This document shows, one piece after another, positions 8,689-18,354 of a stretch of 64,000 nt of DNA. The position numbers and the translations under genes were made by a program. Numbering within the stretch: position 1 is the first letter of the stretch; every line of letters begins with the position of its first letter. The DNA comes from Massilia terrae (GTDB lineage Bacteria; Pseudomonadota; Gammaproteobacteria; Burkholderiales; Burkholderiaceae_D), in the NCBI RefSeq assembly GCF_024753145.1, contig NZ_JANUGU010000011.1:1-64000 (forward strand), in the 5' to 3' direction. The notes under the pieces are model-generated. The model did not search any database. It saw only the letters and a list, made by a program, of their open reading frames with translations, and was not told where the DNA came from.

Positions 8689-10371
8689 ATGGACAAACTG
8701 TGGCTCAAGTCGTACCCGCCCGGAGTACCCGCCGAGATCAATCCCGACCAGTACGGATCGCTGGTGCAGCTGCTGGACGAAGCGTTCCAGAAGCACGCCG
8801 GCCGCGATGCCTTCGTCTGCATGGACAAGCGCATGAGCTTCGCCGAGCTCGATGCGCATTCGAAGCGCATGGCCGCCTGGCTGCAAAGCCGCGGCATGGC
8901 CAAGGGCGCGCGCGTGGCGGTGATGATGCCGAACGTGCTGCAGTACCCGATCGCGATCGCGGCCATCCTGCGCGCCGGCTACGTGGTGGTCAATGTCAAT
9001 CCGCTGTACACCGCGCGCGAACTCGAACACCAGATCAAGGACTCTGGCGCCGAAGCCATCATCGTGCTGGAGAACTTCGCGCACACCGTGCAGCAGGTGC
9101 TCGGCAAGACGCCGCTGCGCCACGTGGTGGTGGCCAGCATGGGCGAGATGCTGGGCGGCCTGAAAGGCATGCTGGTCGACTTCGTGGTGCGCAACGTGAA
9201 GAAGCTGGTGCCCGATTTCGCGATCCCGAACATGGTGCGCTTCAAGGACGCGCTCAGCCAGGCCGGCAAGATGCCGTTCACCGCGCCGCAGATCGCCTCC
9301 GGCGACATCGCCTTCCTGCAGTACACCGGCGGCACCACCGGCGTCTCGAAAGGCGCCACGCTCACCCACCGCAACGTGGTCGCCAACGTGCTGCAGATGG
9401 AGGCCTGGGCCGCGCCCTCGATGACGCGCGAGCCGGTGCTGGAGCAGCCGGTCATCGTGTGCGCGCTGCCGCTGTACCACATCTTTGCGCTGACGGTTTG
9501 CGCGCTGTGGGGCATGCGTTCCGGCTCGCTCAACCTGCTGATTCCGAATCCGCGCGACATCCCCGGTTTCGTCAAGGAGCTGCGCAAATACCAGGTCAAC
9601 CTGTTCCCGGCCGTGAACACACTGTACAACGCGCTGCTCGGCCATCCTGATTTCCAGCAGGTCGATTTCTCGGGCCTGCGCATGTGCATGGGCGGCGGCA
9701 TGGCGGTGCAGCGCGCCGTCAACGACAAGTGGCAGCAAGTCACCGGCACCCACATCACCGAAGGCTACGGCCTGTCCGAGACCGCGCCGGTGGCCACTGC
9801 CAACCGCTGCGACCTGCCGGTCTTCACCGGCACCATCGGCCTGCCGGTGTCGTCGACCGACATCGCGATCCTCGACGACGATGACAAGGAAGTCGCGCTC
9901 GGCCAGCCGGGCGAGATCGCGATCCGCGGCCCGCAGGTCATGGCCGGCTACTGGAACCGGCCGGACGAAACCGCGAAGGTGATGACCGCGGACGGCTACT
10001 TCAAATCCGGCGACGTCGGCGTGATGGACGAGAACGGGTACGTCAAGATCGTCGACCGCAAGAAGGACATGATCCTGGTCTCCGGCTTCAACGTGTACCC
10101 GAACGAGCTGGAAGGCGTGATCGCCGCGCACCCGGGCGTGCTCGAATGCGCCGTGGTCGGCGTGCCGGACCAGCACTCGGGCGAAGCGGTCAAGGTGTTC
10201 GTGGTGCGGCGCGATCCGCACCTGACGGCGGAGCAGCTGATGGAGTACTGCAAGCAGCAGCTCACCGGCTACAAGAAGCCCAAGTACATCGAGTTTCGCG
10301 ACGAGCTGCCGAAGACCAACGTCGGCAAAATCCTGCGCCGCGCGCTGCGCGAAGAGGCCCAGCCGGCCTGA
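8689..10371 (+). CDS. fadD: Long-chain fatty acid--CoA ligase, first tandem copy
   Basis: 560-residue AMP-forming ligase that activates fatty acids to acyl-CoA at the inner membrane for beta-oxidation. Signature blocks: YTGGTTGVSKGATLTHRN (P-loop), EGYGLSETAPVA (adenine binding), GEIAIRGPQVMAGYW, and KSGDVGVMDENGYVKIVDRKKDMI with the catalytic Asp and hinge. The C-terminal lysine is in LPKTNVGKILRR. GAGG lies just before ATG 8689. A close paralogue starts 28 bases downstream. Confidence 0.93.
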   Translation: MDKLWLKSYPPGVPAEINPDQYGSLVQLLDEAFQKHAGRDAFVCMDKRMSFAELDAHSKRMAAWLQSRGMAKGARVAVMMPNVLQYPIAIAAILRAGYVVVNVNPLYTARELEHQIKDSGAEAIIVLENFAHTVQQVLGKTPLRHVVVASMGEMLGGLKGMLVDFVVRNVKKLVPDFAIPNMVRFKDALSQAGKMPFTAPQIASGDIAFLQYTGGTTGVSKGATLTHRNVVANVLQMEAWAAPSMTREPVLEQPVIVCALPLYHIFALTVCALWGMRSGSLNLLIPNPRDIPGFVKELRKYQVNLFPAVNTLYNALLGHPDFQQVDFSGLRMCMGGGMAVQRAVNDKWQQVTGTHITEGYGLSETAPVATANRCDLPVFTGTIGLPVSSTDIAILDDDDKEVALGQPGEIAIRGPQVMAGYWNRPDETAKVMTADGYFKSGDVGVMDENGYVKIVDRKKDMILVSGFNVYPNELEGVIAAHPGVLECAVVGVPDQHSGEAVKVFVVRRDPHLTAEQLMEYCKQQLTGYKKPKYIEFRDELPKTNVGKILRRALREEAQPA

Positions 10372-10399
10372 TTTGGAAGACTGACGAGAAGGGACGAGG

Positions 10400-12094
10400 A
10401 TGGAAAAGATTTGGCTGAAGGGCTACCAGGAGGGCGTGCCGGCGGAGATCGACTGGACGCAGTACCGGTCCCTGACCCACCTGCTGGAGGAATCCTTCCG
10501 CAAGTATGCCGACCGTCCGGCCTACGCCTGCATGGGCAAGACCATCACCTATGCGGACCTGGACCGCATGTCGCAGCAGATGGCGGCCTGGCTGCAAAGC
10601 CGCGGCCTGTCGCAGGGCGCGCGCGTGGCGCTGATGATGCCGAACGTGCTGCAGTATCCGGTCGCGATGGCTGCGGTGCTGCGCGCCGGCTGCACCATCG
10701 TCAACGTCAATCCGCTGTACACCCCGCGCGAACTGCTGCACCAGTTGGTGGACTCCGGCGCCGAAGCCATCGTCGTGCTGGAGAACTTCGCGCACACGCT
10801 GGAAGAGGTGATCGCGCAGACGCCCACCGTCCAGCACGTGGTGGTGGCCACGATGGGCGACCTGCTCGGCACGCTCAAGGGGCCGGTCGTCAACTTCGTG
10901 GTGCGCAATGTGAAGAAGCTGGTGCCGCGCTTCGAGCTGCCGGGCGCGGTCAGCTTCAACAAGGTGCTGGCCGACGGCGCGCGCATGAAGCACACGGCCG
11001 TCAAGCTGGGGCACGACGACATCGCCTTCCTGCAGTACACCGGCGGCACCACCGGCGTCTCGAAGGGCGCCGTGCTGCTGCACCGGAACGTGATCGCCAA
11101 CGTGCTGCAGAACGAGGCCTGGCTCAAGCCGACCATGGAGAAGGCCGGCGGCCAGCTGCAGTTCGTGTGCGCGCTGCCGCTGTACCACATCTACGCGCTC
11201 ACCATCTGCGCGCTGATGGGGCCGCGCACCGGCGGCATGAACCTCCTGATCCCGAACCCGCGCGACATCCCGGGTTTCGTCAAGGAGCTGTCGAAGTACC
11301 GCATCAACATCTTCCCGGCCGTGAACACGCTGTACAACGGGCTGCTCAACAACGCCGAATTCGCGAAGCTCGACTTCTCCAGCTTCCTGGTCTGTAACGG
11401 CGGCGGCATGGCGGTGCAGAAGGCGGTGGCGGACAAGTGGCTGGCGCTGACCGGCACGCCGATCGTCGAAGGCTACGGCCTGTCGGAGACCTCGCCGGTG
11501 GTGACGGCGAACCGCTGCGACATCAAGGAATTCACCGGCACCATCGGCCTGCCGCTGCCGTCGACCGAGGTGGAGATCATCGACGACAACGGCAACGTGG
11601 TCCCGTTCGGCCAGCCGGGCGAGATCGCCGTGCGCGGCCCGCAGGTGATGGCGGGCTACTGGAAGCGCGATGACGAGACCGCGAAGGCGATGACGGCCGA
11701 CGGCTTCTTCAAGACCGGCGACATCGGCATCATGGACGAGCGGGGCTACACCCGCATCGTCGACCGCAAGAAGGACATGATCATCGTGTCGGGCTTTAAC
11801 GTGTATCCGAACGAGGTGGAAGAAGTGGTGGCGGCGCATCCGGGTGTGTTCGAGGTGGCTTGCGTGGGCGTGCCGGACGAGCACTCGGGGGAGGCGGTGA
11901 AGCTGTTCGTGGTGCGCAAGGACCCGAACCTGACGGCGGAGGCGCTGATGGCGTGGTGCCGCACGGAGCTGACCGGATACAAGCGCCCCAAGTTCATCGA
12001 GTTCAGGGATTCGCTGCCGAAGACGAATGTGGGCAAGATCCTGCGGCGCGAGCTGCGGGACGAGAAGCCCGCGGCGCCTGCGCCCGCCCACTAG
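10400..12094 (+). CDS. fadD: Long-chain fatty acid--CoA ligase, second tandem copy
   Basis: 564 residues, with the same blocks as the upstream gene: YTGGTTGVSKGAVLLHRN, EGYGLSETSPVV, KTGDIGIMDERGYTRIVDRK and LPKTNVGKILRR. Long identical stretches, such as LIPNPRDIPGFVKEL and RGARVA-type context around MMPNVLQYP, show a tandem duplication that has since diverged. The 28-base gap and shared strand indicate one operon. The copies may differ in chain-length preference; this cannot be read from sequence alone. Confidence 0.93.
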   Translation: MEKIWLKGYQEGVPAEIDWTQYRSLTHLLEESFRKYADRPAYACMGKTITYADLDRMSQQMAAWLQSRGLSQGARVALMMPNVLQYPVAMAAVLRAGCTIVNVNPLYTPRELLHQLVDSGAEAIVVLENFAHTLEEVIAQTPTVQHVVVATMGDLLGTLKGPVVNFVVRNVKKLVPRFELPGAVSFNKVLADGARMKHTAVKLGHDDIAFLQYTGGTTGVSKGAVLLHRNVIANVLQNEAWLKPTMEKAGGQLQFVCALPLYHIYALTICALMGPRTGGMNLLIPNPRDIPGFVKELSKYRINIFPAVNTLYNGLLNNAEFAKLDFSSFLVCNGGGMAVQKAVADKWLALTGTPIVEGYGLSETSPVVTANRCDIKEFTGTIGLPLPSTEVEIIDDNGNVVPFGQPGEIAVRGPQVMAGYWKRDDETAKAMTADGFFKTGDIGIMDERGYTRIVDRKKDMIIVSGFNVYPNEVEEVVAAHPGVFEVACVGVPDEHSGEAVKLFVVRKDPNLTAEALMAWCRTELTGYKRPKFIEFRDSLPKTNVGKILRRELRDEKPAAPAPAH

Positions 12095-12101
12095 CCGCTA
12101 A

Positions 12102-12130
12102 ACCGTCGTCCCCGCCTGCGCGAGGACGAC
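12102..12130. repeat. Dispersed intergenic repeat, short single-hairpin copy
   Basis: ACCGTCGTCCCCGCCTGC followed by GCGAGGACGAC forms one arm of the two-hairpin repeat family. It lies between the convergent fadD2 and phoD-like genes and could serve as a bidirectional terminator. Confidence 0.65.
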
Positions 12131-12142
12131 GTGTTACGCGGG

Positions 12143-13708
12143 CTATAAAAGGCCAGGACGACCGTCGGCGACGTGGAAGGACGTCAAGGCCGCGATCTTT
12201 GACTGCGGATCGCGCACATCATCCAGCCCCATGAACCGCGTCTCGGCCGCCCCCGGAGTCAGCTCCACCAGCATATACCCCCGCTTGTCGCTGCGGCCAT
12301 ATTTGATGTGCGGATTACGCTGCAAGTACTCCAGCGTCCTCGCCTGCGGCCGCGAGCCCGATGTGACCGAAGTACCGCAAAACTCCGTCGCCAGCACCGG
12401 GTTCTGCGCCGACACCGGCTTGTAGAAATCCGCCCTCAGCTCGGTCGCGAAGAACGAGTGCACGTCCCCGCCCAGCACCAGCGGATTGGCCGCGCCGCTC
12501 GATGCCAGCGCATCCATCAGCCGCCGCCGCGCCACCGGATAGCCATCCCAGCCATCGGTCCAGAACCGCCCGTCTTCGGGGGTGACGATCGGCGCATAGG
12601 TGTTCTGCGCCATCAGCGTCTGCTGCGTCAGGATGTTCCAGCGCGCCCGCGAGGTATTGAGGCCCTGCGCCAGCCAGTCTTCCTGCTCCTGCCCGAGCAT
12701 CGAACGCGACGGATCGCGCAGCTCCGCGCAGGAGCGCAGGTTGACCACGTTCGATCCGCCATGCCCCGGCTTCGGGCAGGCCTCGGTCGCGCGGTACTGG
12801 CGGTCGTCCAGCACGTGAAAGCGCGCCAGCCTGCCCCAGTCGTAGCGCTGGTACAGCCGCACGTCGAAGAACTGGCGCACGTCGGCCAGCCGCACCGGCA
12901 TGTGTTCGTAGAAGGCCTGGTAGGCCGCGGCGCGGCGCGCGGCGAAGGTCGGCGACAGCGTCCAGTCGCGCAGGCCGGCGTAGTCGTTGCTGACCTCATG
13001 GTCGTCCCAGGTCACGATCCACGGCGCCGCCAGGTGCGCGGCCTGCAAGTCGGGGTCGCTCTTGTACTGCGCATAGCGGGCGCGGTAGTCGGCCAGCGTT
13101 AAACACTCGTTGACGCGCTGCGCCTTGTCCGGATGGCGCAGCTGGTACGGACCCCATTCGTAGATGTAGTCGCCGACGAAGGCCACCAGGTCCGGCGCCT
13201 CGGCCACGATGTGGCGGTGCGCCGCGTACGCGCCGAATTCCCAGTGCTGGCACGATGCGACCGCGAGCCTGAGCGTGTCCGGCATCGTGTCGGGCGCCGG
13301 CGCGGTGCGGGTGCGCCCGACCGGGCTCACCGCGTCGCCCAGCATGAAGCGATACCAGTACCAGCGGTTCGGCTGCAGTCCGCGCGCATCCACGTGCACG
13401 CTGTGCGCCAGCTCCGGGGTGGCGACGGCCGTGCCCTTGGCGGCGATGCGGCGGAACGCTTCGTCCTCCGCCACTTCCCAGCGCACGGTGAGGGCGACCG
13501 GCGGCACCGAGGTGGCGTCGAGCGGATTGACGAGCAGGCGAGTCCACAGGATCACCGCATCGGGCAGCGGCGAACCGGAGGCGACGCCGAGGCTGAACGG
13601 ATAATCCTTGCCCGCCGCTGCTGGCGCCGCTCGTCCGGCCAGCGGCACGGCCAGCGCGGCCGACAGCCGTGCGGCCTGCAGGAGGAAGAGCCGGCGCTGC
13701 GCCTGCAT
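12143..13708 (-). CDS. phoD: Alkaline phosphatase D family protein (PhoD), Tat-exported
   Basis: 521 residues. The N-terminus QRRLFLLQAARLSAALAVP followed by AGRAA is a twin-arginine signal, as expected for PhoD metallophosphoesterases that fold with their metals before export. Motifs include FSLGVASGSPLPDAVILWTRL, LAVASCQHWEFGAYAAHRH, FVGDYIYEWG, WDDHEVSNDY and VLGGDVHSFF, which hold the metal ligands. The role is phosphate release from phosphodiesters or monoesters in the periplasm. It ends five bases from the thioesterase gene stop on the same strand. Confidence 0.9.
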   Translation of the reverse strand: MQAQRRLFLLQAARLSAALAVPLAGRAAPAAAGKDYPFSLGVASGSPLPDAVILWTRLLVNPLDATSVPPVALTVRWEVAEDEAFRRIAAKGTAVATPELAHSVHVDARGLQPNRWYWYRFMLGDAVSPVGRTRTAPAPDTMPDTLRLAVASCQHWEFGAYAAHRHIVAEAPDLVAFVGDYIYEWGPYQLRHPDKAQRVNECLTLADYRARYAQYKSDPDLQAAHLAAPWIVTWDDHEVSNDYAGLRDWTLSPTFAARRAAAYQAFYEHMPVRLADVRQFFDVRLYQRYDWGRLARFHVLDDRQYRATEACPKPGHGGSNVVNLRSCAELRDPSRSMLGQEQEDWLAQGLNTSRARWNILTQQTLMAQNTYAPIVTPEDGRFWTDGWDGYPVARRRLMDALASSGAANPLVLGGDVHSFFATELRADFYKPVSAQNPVLATEFCGTSVTSGSRPQARTLEYLQRNPHIKYGRSDKRGYMLVELTPGAAETRFMGLDDVRDPQSKIAALTSFHVADGRPGLL

Positions 13709-13712
13709 CGTG

Positions 13713-14147
13713 TCAGTGCGAGATCAGCGATTCGAGCGGCGGCAGCTGGCGTGGCTTGCGGTCCGGCCCGGTGGCGACGTAGGTGAGGGTGGCCTCGGTG
13801 ACCTTGACCACATTGGTCTGCAGGCGATTGCGCTCGGCGTACACTTCCACATAGACGGTGACCGAGGTGTTGCCCACCTTGACGATGTCGGCGTAGAAAG
13901 ACAGCAGGTCGCCCACGAACACCGGGTTTTTGAACAGGAAGGAATTGACCGCGATGGTGGCGACGCGGCCGTTGGCGCGGCGGGTGGCCGGCAGCGAGCC
14001 GGCGATGTCGACCTGGGCCATGATCCAGCCGCCGAACACGTCGCCGTAGACGTTCGCGTCGGACGGCGCCGGCATCACGCGCAGGACCGGCATTTTGCCT
14101 TCAGGCAGCGCGTTGACGGGGGATTGGGTATTTTCTGGCGTGGTCAT
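13713..14147 (-). CDS. Acyl-CoA thioesterase, hotdog fold (YciA-like)
   Basis: 144 residues from ATG 14147 (MTTPENTQ). The hotdog core is clear: MPAPSDANVYGDVFGGWIMA contains the conserved Asn and Asp of the YciA/BACH group, followed by VGDLLSFYADIVKVGNTS and VTVYVEVYAER. The enzyme hydrolyses acyl-CoA in the cytoplasm. A longer version from 14198 would overlap the divergent ABC gene and adds unlikely sequence. It is transcribed toward phoD with only five bases between, so the two may form an operon. Confidence 0.87.
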   Translation of the reverse strand: MTTPENTQSPVNALPEGKMPVLRVMPAPSDANVYGDVFGGWIMAQVDIAGSLPATRRANGRVATIAVNSFLFKNPVFVGDLLSFYADIVKVGNTSVTVYVEVYAERNRLQTNVVKVTEATLTYVATGPDRKPRQLPPLESLISH

Positions 14148-14209
14148 CGTGAATTTCTCTGAAAAGCTACAATCGTCCCGAATTGAACCATAAATCACCG
14201 ACCCCTGCC

Positions 14210-16057
14210 ATGCGACGCCAATCCGCCAGTACCGCCCCCCTCCCTCCGCCGCCCGGCGGCCCCCGCAACGACTGGGCCACGCTGCGCACCCTGTTCCCCT
14301 ATCTGTGGGTGTACAAGTGGCGCGTGCTGGCCGCGCTCAGCTGCCTGGTCGGCGCCAAGCTGGCCAACCTGGGCGTGCCGCTGGTGCTCAAGAAGCTGAT
14401 CGACTCGCTGACCATCTCGCCCACGCATCCGCAGGCGCTGCTGGTGCTGCCGGTGGCCGCGCTGGTGGCCTACGGCGCGCTGCGCTTTGCGACCACCTTG
14501 TTCACCGAGCTGCGCGAATTTTTGTTCGCGCGCGTCACGCAGCGGGCCGTGCGCACCATCGCGCTGCAGGTGTTCCGGCACCTGCACTCGCTGTCGCTGC
14601 GCTTCCACTTGAACCGACAGACCGGCGGCATGTCGCGCGATATCGAACGCGGCACGCGCGGCGTCAATTCGCTGGTCTCGTATTCGCTGTTCTCGATCCT
14701 GCCGACGCTGGTCGAAATCGCGCTGGTGCTGGGCTACCTGGCGCTGCACTACGATCCCGCCTTCGCCCTCATCACCGGCGGCGCGCTGGTCATCTATATC
14801 GCGTTCACGATCATCGTCACGGAGTGGCGCACCCACTTCCGGCGCACGATGAACGAGCTCGATTCCAAGGCCAACACGCGCGCCATCGACTCGTTGCTCA
14901 ACTACGAGACCGTCAAATACTTCGGCAACGAGAACTACGAGGCCGAGCGTTACGACCACGGCCTGCAGAAATACGAGAGCGCGGCGGTGCGCTCGCAGAC
15001 GTCGCTCTCGCTGCTCAACAGCGGGCAGTCGCTCATCATCGCGATTGCGGTGACGCTGATCCTGTGGCGCTCGACCCAGGGCGTGATCGACCACAAAATG
15101 ACGCTGGGCGACCTGGTGCTGGTGAACTCCTTCATGCTGCAGCTGTACATCCCGCTCAATTTCCTGGGCGTGATCTACCGCGAGATCAAGCAGAGCCTGG
15201 CCGACATGGAGCGCCTGTTCTCGCTGCTCGACCAGCACCGCGAAGTGGCGGATTCGCCGGATGCGCAGCCGCTGGTCACGCACGGCGGGCGCGTCGCGTT
15301 CTCGCATGTCGATTTCAGCTACGAGAGCAAGCGCCAGATCCTGTTCGACGTCGACTTCACCATCCCGGCCGGAACCACGACGGCGGTGGTGGGCCACAGC
15401 GGTTCAGGCAAGTCGACGCTGTCGCGGCTGCTGTTCCGCTTCTATGACGTGAACGCCGGCGCGATCAGCATCGACGGCCAGGACATCCGCAGCATCACGC
15501 AGGAGTCGTTGCGCGCCCACATCGGCATCGTGCCGCAGGATACGGTGCTGTTCAACGACACCATCGAATACAACATCGCCTACGGCCGGCCGGGCGCGCG
15601 CCGCGAGGACATCGTGGCGGCTGCGCGCGCGGCGTCGATCCACGACTTCATCGAAACCCTGCCGGATGGATATGCGACAATGGTGGGCGAACGCGGCCTG
15701 AAGCTGTCCGGCGGCGAGAAGCAGCGGGTGGCGATCGCGCGCACGCTGCTGAAGAATCCGGCGATCCTGATCTTCGACGAAGCCACCTCGGCGCTCGATT
15801 CGAAGGCCGAGCAGGCGATCCAGGCGCAGCTGAAGGAAATCGCGAAGAACCGCACCACGCTGGTGATCGCGCACCGCCTGTCGACCATCGCGGACGCGCA
15901 GCAGATCCTGGTGCTGGACCACGGGCGCATCGTCGAACGCGGCACGCACCAGTCGCTGCTGGCCGCGGACGGCCTGTACAAGCAGATGTGGGAGCGCCAG
16001 CAGGCGCGCAAGGACGAAGAGCTGGCCTCGCCGCCGGTCGAGGTCGAACAAGAATAA
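14210..16057 (+). CDS. Atm1-type ABC exporter (fused permease and ATPase half-transporter)
   Basis: About 615 residues with an N-terminal six-TM domain and a C-terminal ATPase. FRHLHSLSLRFHLNRQTGG and SYSLFSILPTLVEIALVLGY, plus DSLLNYETVKYFGNE, are characteristic of the Atm1/HMT1 group that exports glutathione-linked sulfur or metal compounds. ATPase motifs: Walker A GHSGSGKST, signature LSGGEKQRVAIAR, Walker B ILIFDEATSALDS and H-loop VIAHRLST. ATG 14210 is preferred; TTG 14183 would add nine residues. The Kdo hydroxylase gene begins 15 bases after the stop. Confidence 0.9.
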   Translation: MRRQSASTAPLPPPPGGPRNDWATLRTLFPYLWVYKWRVLAALSCLVGAKLANLGVPLVLKKLIDSLTISPTHPQALLVLPVAALVAYGALRFATTLFTELREFLFARVTQRAVRTIALQVFRHLHSLSLRFHLNRQTGGMSRDIERGTRGVNSLVSYSLFSILPTLVEIALVLGYLALHYDPAFALITGGALVIYIAFTIIVTEWRTHFRRTMNELDSKANTRAIDSLLNYETVKYFGNENYEAERYDHGLQKYESAAVRSQTSLSLLNSGQSLIIAIAVTLILWRSTQGVIDHKMTLGDLVLVNSFMLQLYIPLNFLGVIYREIKQSLADMERLFSLLDQHREVADSPDAQPLVTHGGRVAFSHVDFSYESKRQILFDVDFTIPAGTTTAVVGHSGSGKSTLSRLLFRFYDVNAGAISIDGQDIRSITQESLRAHIGIVPQDTVLFNDTIEYNIAYGRPGARREDIVAAARAASIHDFIETLPDGYATMVGERGLKLSGGEKQRVAIARTLLKNPAILIFDEATSALDSKAEQAIQAQLKEIAKNRTTLVIAHRLSTIADAQQILVLDHGRIVERGTHQSLLAADGLYKQMWERQQARKDEELASPPVEVEQE

Positions 16058-16072
16058 GCAGGCAATCCGCTC

Positions 16073-16936
16073 ATGGAAAATCAGATCGTAGAAGTGAACG
16101 AAGTCCCGCGCGAGGGCGACCGCACGCTGGTCACGGCGCTCGAGGCGGGCAAGGTGCTGTACTTCCCGGCGCTGCCGTTCGAGCCGACCGCGCAGGAGCT
16201 GCAGCAGCTGTTCAAGCCGGAGATCCGTGACCCCAAGAGCCGCAACATCAGCCTCGACGCCAATGGCCGGCTGAAGGGCGCGGCGGGGGACGAGGCGACG
16301 CAGCAGATGCTGTCGGCGATGATGCTGCGCTTTCGCGCGCAGGCCGAGAACCTGCTGTCGGCGATGGCGCCGCGCTACATGGAGCACGTGCGGCGCGGGC
16401 CGGTGAGCTTCCGGCCGTCGGTGGTGGAGACGCGCGAGCAGTCGTGGCGCGCGGACGACCGCAGGCTCCACGTCGACGCGTTTCCGTCGCGGCCGAATCG
16501 TGGCGAGCGCCTGCTGCGCGTGTTCGCCAATGTGAATCCGGAAGGCGTGCCGCGCGTGTGGCGTGTCGGCGAACCCTTCGAGACCGTGGCGCGGCACTTC
16601 CTGCCGCGGGTGAAGCCGTATTCGCGCTGGCAGGCGAAGGCGCTCGAGGCGCTGAAGGTCACCAAGTCGCTGCGCAGCGAGTACGACCACCTGATGCTGC
16701 AGCTGCATGACGCGATGAAGTCGGACCTGGAGTACCAGAAGAATGCGCCGCAGGTGACCATGCCGTTCCCGGCCGGGTCGACCTGGGTGGTGTTTTCGGA
16801 CCAGGCGTCGCATGCGGCGATGTCGGGGCAGTACATGATGGAGCTGACCGCGCAGCTACCGCCGGATGAACAGTACGATCCTGAGGCGAGCCCGCTGGCG
16901 ATCCTGACACGCTTGCAGGGCCACGCACTGGTTTAA
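16073..16936 (+). CDS. kdoO: Kdo hydroxylase (lipid A inner-core dioxygenase)
   Basis: 287 residues matching the Kdo_hydroxy family, Fe(II)/2-oxoglutarate-type enzymes that convert the outer Kdo of Kdo2-lipid A to Ko. The likely metal-binding HVDAFPSRPNRGERLLRVF is in the middle and the distal His is in SDQASHAAMSGQYMMELT. I recognise the protein by its overall pattern, from GKVLYFPALPF to the C-terminal SGQYMMELT. Such enzymes act at the cytoplasmic side of the inner membrane. Co-transcription with the ABC exporter is likely. Confidence 0.85.
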   Translation: MENQIVEVNEVPREGDRTLVTALEAGKVLYFPALPFEPTAQELQQLFKPEIRDPKSRNISLDANGRLKGAAGDEATQQMLSAMMLRFRAQAENLLSAMAPRYMEHVRRGPVSFRPSVVETREQSWRADDRRLHVDAFPSRPNRGERLLRVFANVNPEGVPRVWRVGEPFETVARHFLPRVKPYSRWQAKALEALKVTKSLRSEYDHLMLQLHDAMKSDLEYQKNAPQVTMPFPAGSTWVVFSDQASHAAMSGQYMMELTAQLPPDEQYDPEASPLAILTRLQGHALV

Positions 16937-16950
16937 TACCACCAAATGAA

Positions 16951-17080
16951 AACCGTCGTTCCCGGCACTGCCGGAAACGACTCCCCGCGCAGGCGGGGAC
17001 CCATGCTGAGTGTGAGTAGAGTTGGCACCGCCTCTGCTCACACGTTCTATGGGTCCCCGCCTGCGCGGGAACGACGGTTT
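16951..17080. repeat. Two-hairpin dispersed intergenic repeat, full copy with extra hairpin
   Basis: Starts AACCGTCGTTCCCGGCACTG and ends CGCGGGAACGACGGTTT. Between the arms lie CCCCGCGCAGGCGGGGACCC, then ATGCTGAGTGTGAG and TCTATGGGTCCCC. It is between convergent kdoO and ansB. Confidence 0.8.
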
Positions 17081-17100
17081 GCTGCTAACTAATCAATCGT

Positions 17101-18180
17101 TCAGTAGGTGTAGAACATCCGCTGAATCTCTTTGGTGTCATGCGTCCTGGTCAGCGCCAGCATCAACAGGATGCGCGCCTTCTGCGGGCTCAAGGTATCG
17201 GACACCACGAAATCCAGCTCGTCGTCATTCGCCTCGCCATTGCGCGCCACGATGCCCTGTCCCACGCGGCTGGAACGCACGATGATGACGCCCTTCTTGC
17301 GCGCCGCGACCAGCGCCGGCTTGGTGCGGGCCGGCAGGCTGCCGTCGCCGGTGCCGGCGTGGACGATGCCCACGTCGCCCTGCGCCACGAAGGCATCCAC
17401 CGCCGCCGTCCCGACGTTCGCGTACGAGTAAGCGACATCCACCGCCGGCAGCGCATTCAGGCCGCTCACGTCGAATTCGGTTTCGGCGGTGTGCTTGCGC
17501 AGCGAGGCGCGGTAGAAACGCGGCTTACCATCCAGCATATAGCCGAGGAAGCCCAGCTCCGTGGTCTTGAAGGTGTCGGTGCTCACGGTGTTGGTCTTGG
17601 TGACTTCGCGCGCTGCGTTGATCTGGTCGTTCAGCGCGACCAGCACGCCCTTGCCGACCGCTTCCTTGCTGCCGGCCAGCGCGACCGCGTTGTACAGGTT
17701 GATCGGACCGTCGGCCGAGATCGCGGTCGACGGGCGCATCGAGCCAACCAGCACTACCGGCTTGTTGCTCTTCACGACCAGGTCGAGGAAGTACGCGGTC
17801 TCTTCCAGTGTGTCGGTGCCATGGGTGATGACGATGCCGTCCACGTCGGCCTGCGCCAGCAGCGTGTTGACGCGCTTGGCCAGCGCCAGCCAGTGCTCGT
17901 TGGTCATGCTCTCGCTGGCGATCTGGAATACCTGCTCGCCGGTGACATTGGCCACGTTCGACAGCTCCGGCACGGCTTTGATCAGCGATTCGACGCCGAC
18001 CTTGGCGGCGGTGTAGCCGACCGTCGTGGTGCTGGTGGCGCCGGTGCCGGCGATGGTGCCGCCGGTCGCGAGGATCACGACGTGCGGCAGCTTGGCGTCC
18101 TGCGCCTGCGCGCTGAGCGTGATCAGGAACAGGCAGGCGAACAGCGCCCACAAGGAGCGCACGGATTTCTGGTACAGCAT
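17101..18180 (-). CDS. ansB: Periplasmic L-asparaginase, type II
   Basis: 359-codon gene from ATG 18180, with GGAG about nine bases upstream. A Sec signal (SLWALFACLFLITLSAQAQ) precedes the mature enzyme. Both catalytic threonine motifs are present: ILATGGTIAGTG and VITHGTDTLEETAYFL. It hydrolyses asparagine, and in many relatives glutamine, in the periplasm. The nearest same-strand gene upstream is a dicarboxylate/amino-acid symporter that could take up the aspartate produced. A terminator and a dispersed repeat lie between them, so they are probably separate transcripts. Confidence 0.93.
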   Translation of the reverse strand: MLYQKSVRSLWALFACLFLITLSAQAQDAKLPHVVILATGGTIAGTGATSTTTVGYTAAKVGVESLIKAVPELSNVANVTGEQVFQIASESMTNEHWLALAKRVNTLLAQADVDGIVITHGTDTLEETAYFLDLVVKSNKPVVLVGSMRPSTAISADGPINLYNAVALAGSKEAVGKGVLVALNDQINAAREVTKTNTVSTDTFKTTELGFLGYMLDGKPRFYRASLRKHTAETEFDVSGLNALPAVDVAYSYANVGTAAVDAFVAQGDVGIVHAGTGDGSLPARTKPALVAARKKGVIIVRSSRVGQGIVARNGEANDDELDFVVSDTLSPQKARILLMLALTRTHDTKEIQRMFYTY

Positions 18181-18252
18181 TGGTTTTTCTCCTTCGATTT
18201 GATGGCTGGCCTTGTGGGCTGGCCCGTTACTGCTGCTTCTGGTTCTACAAAT

Positions 18253-18339
18253 CCGTCGTTCCCGCGAAAGCGGGTACCCCATTTCGCTCCGTAGCCGTTC
18301 ACGCAAAAAATGGGATTCCCGCTTTCGCGGGAATGACGG
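18253..18339. repeat. Two-hairpin dispersed intergenic repeat, variant copy
   Basis: CCGTCGTTCCCGCGAAAGCG at the start is inverted by CGCTTTCGCGGGAATGACGG at the end. The centre differs from other copies (TACCCCATTTCGCTCC). It sits upstream of ansB and downstream of the symporter terminator. Confidence 0.8.
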
Positions 18340-18354
18340 CTCTCGGCTAAGGGC

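Noticed and set aside
12143-14147. phoD and thioesterase as a functional unit
   Set aside because: They are adjacent on the same strand but no shared pathway is evident; only co-transcription can be suggested.
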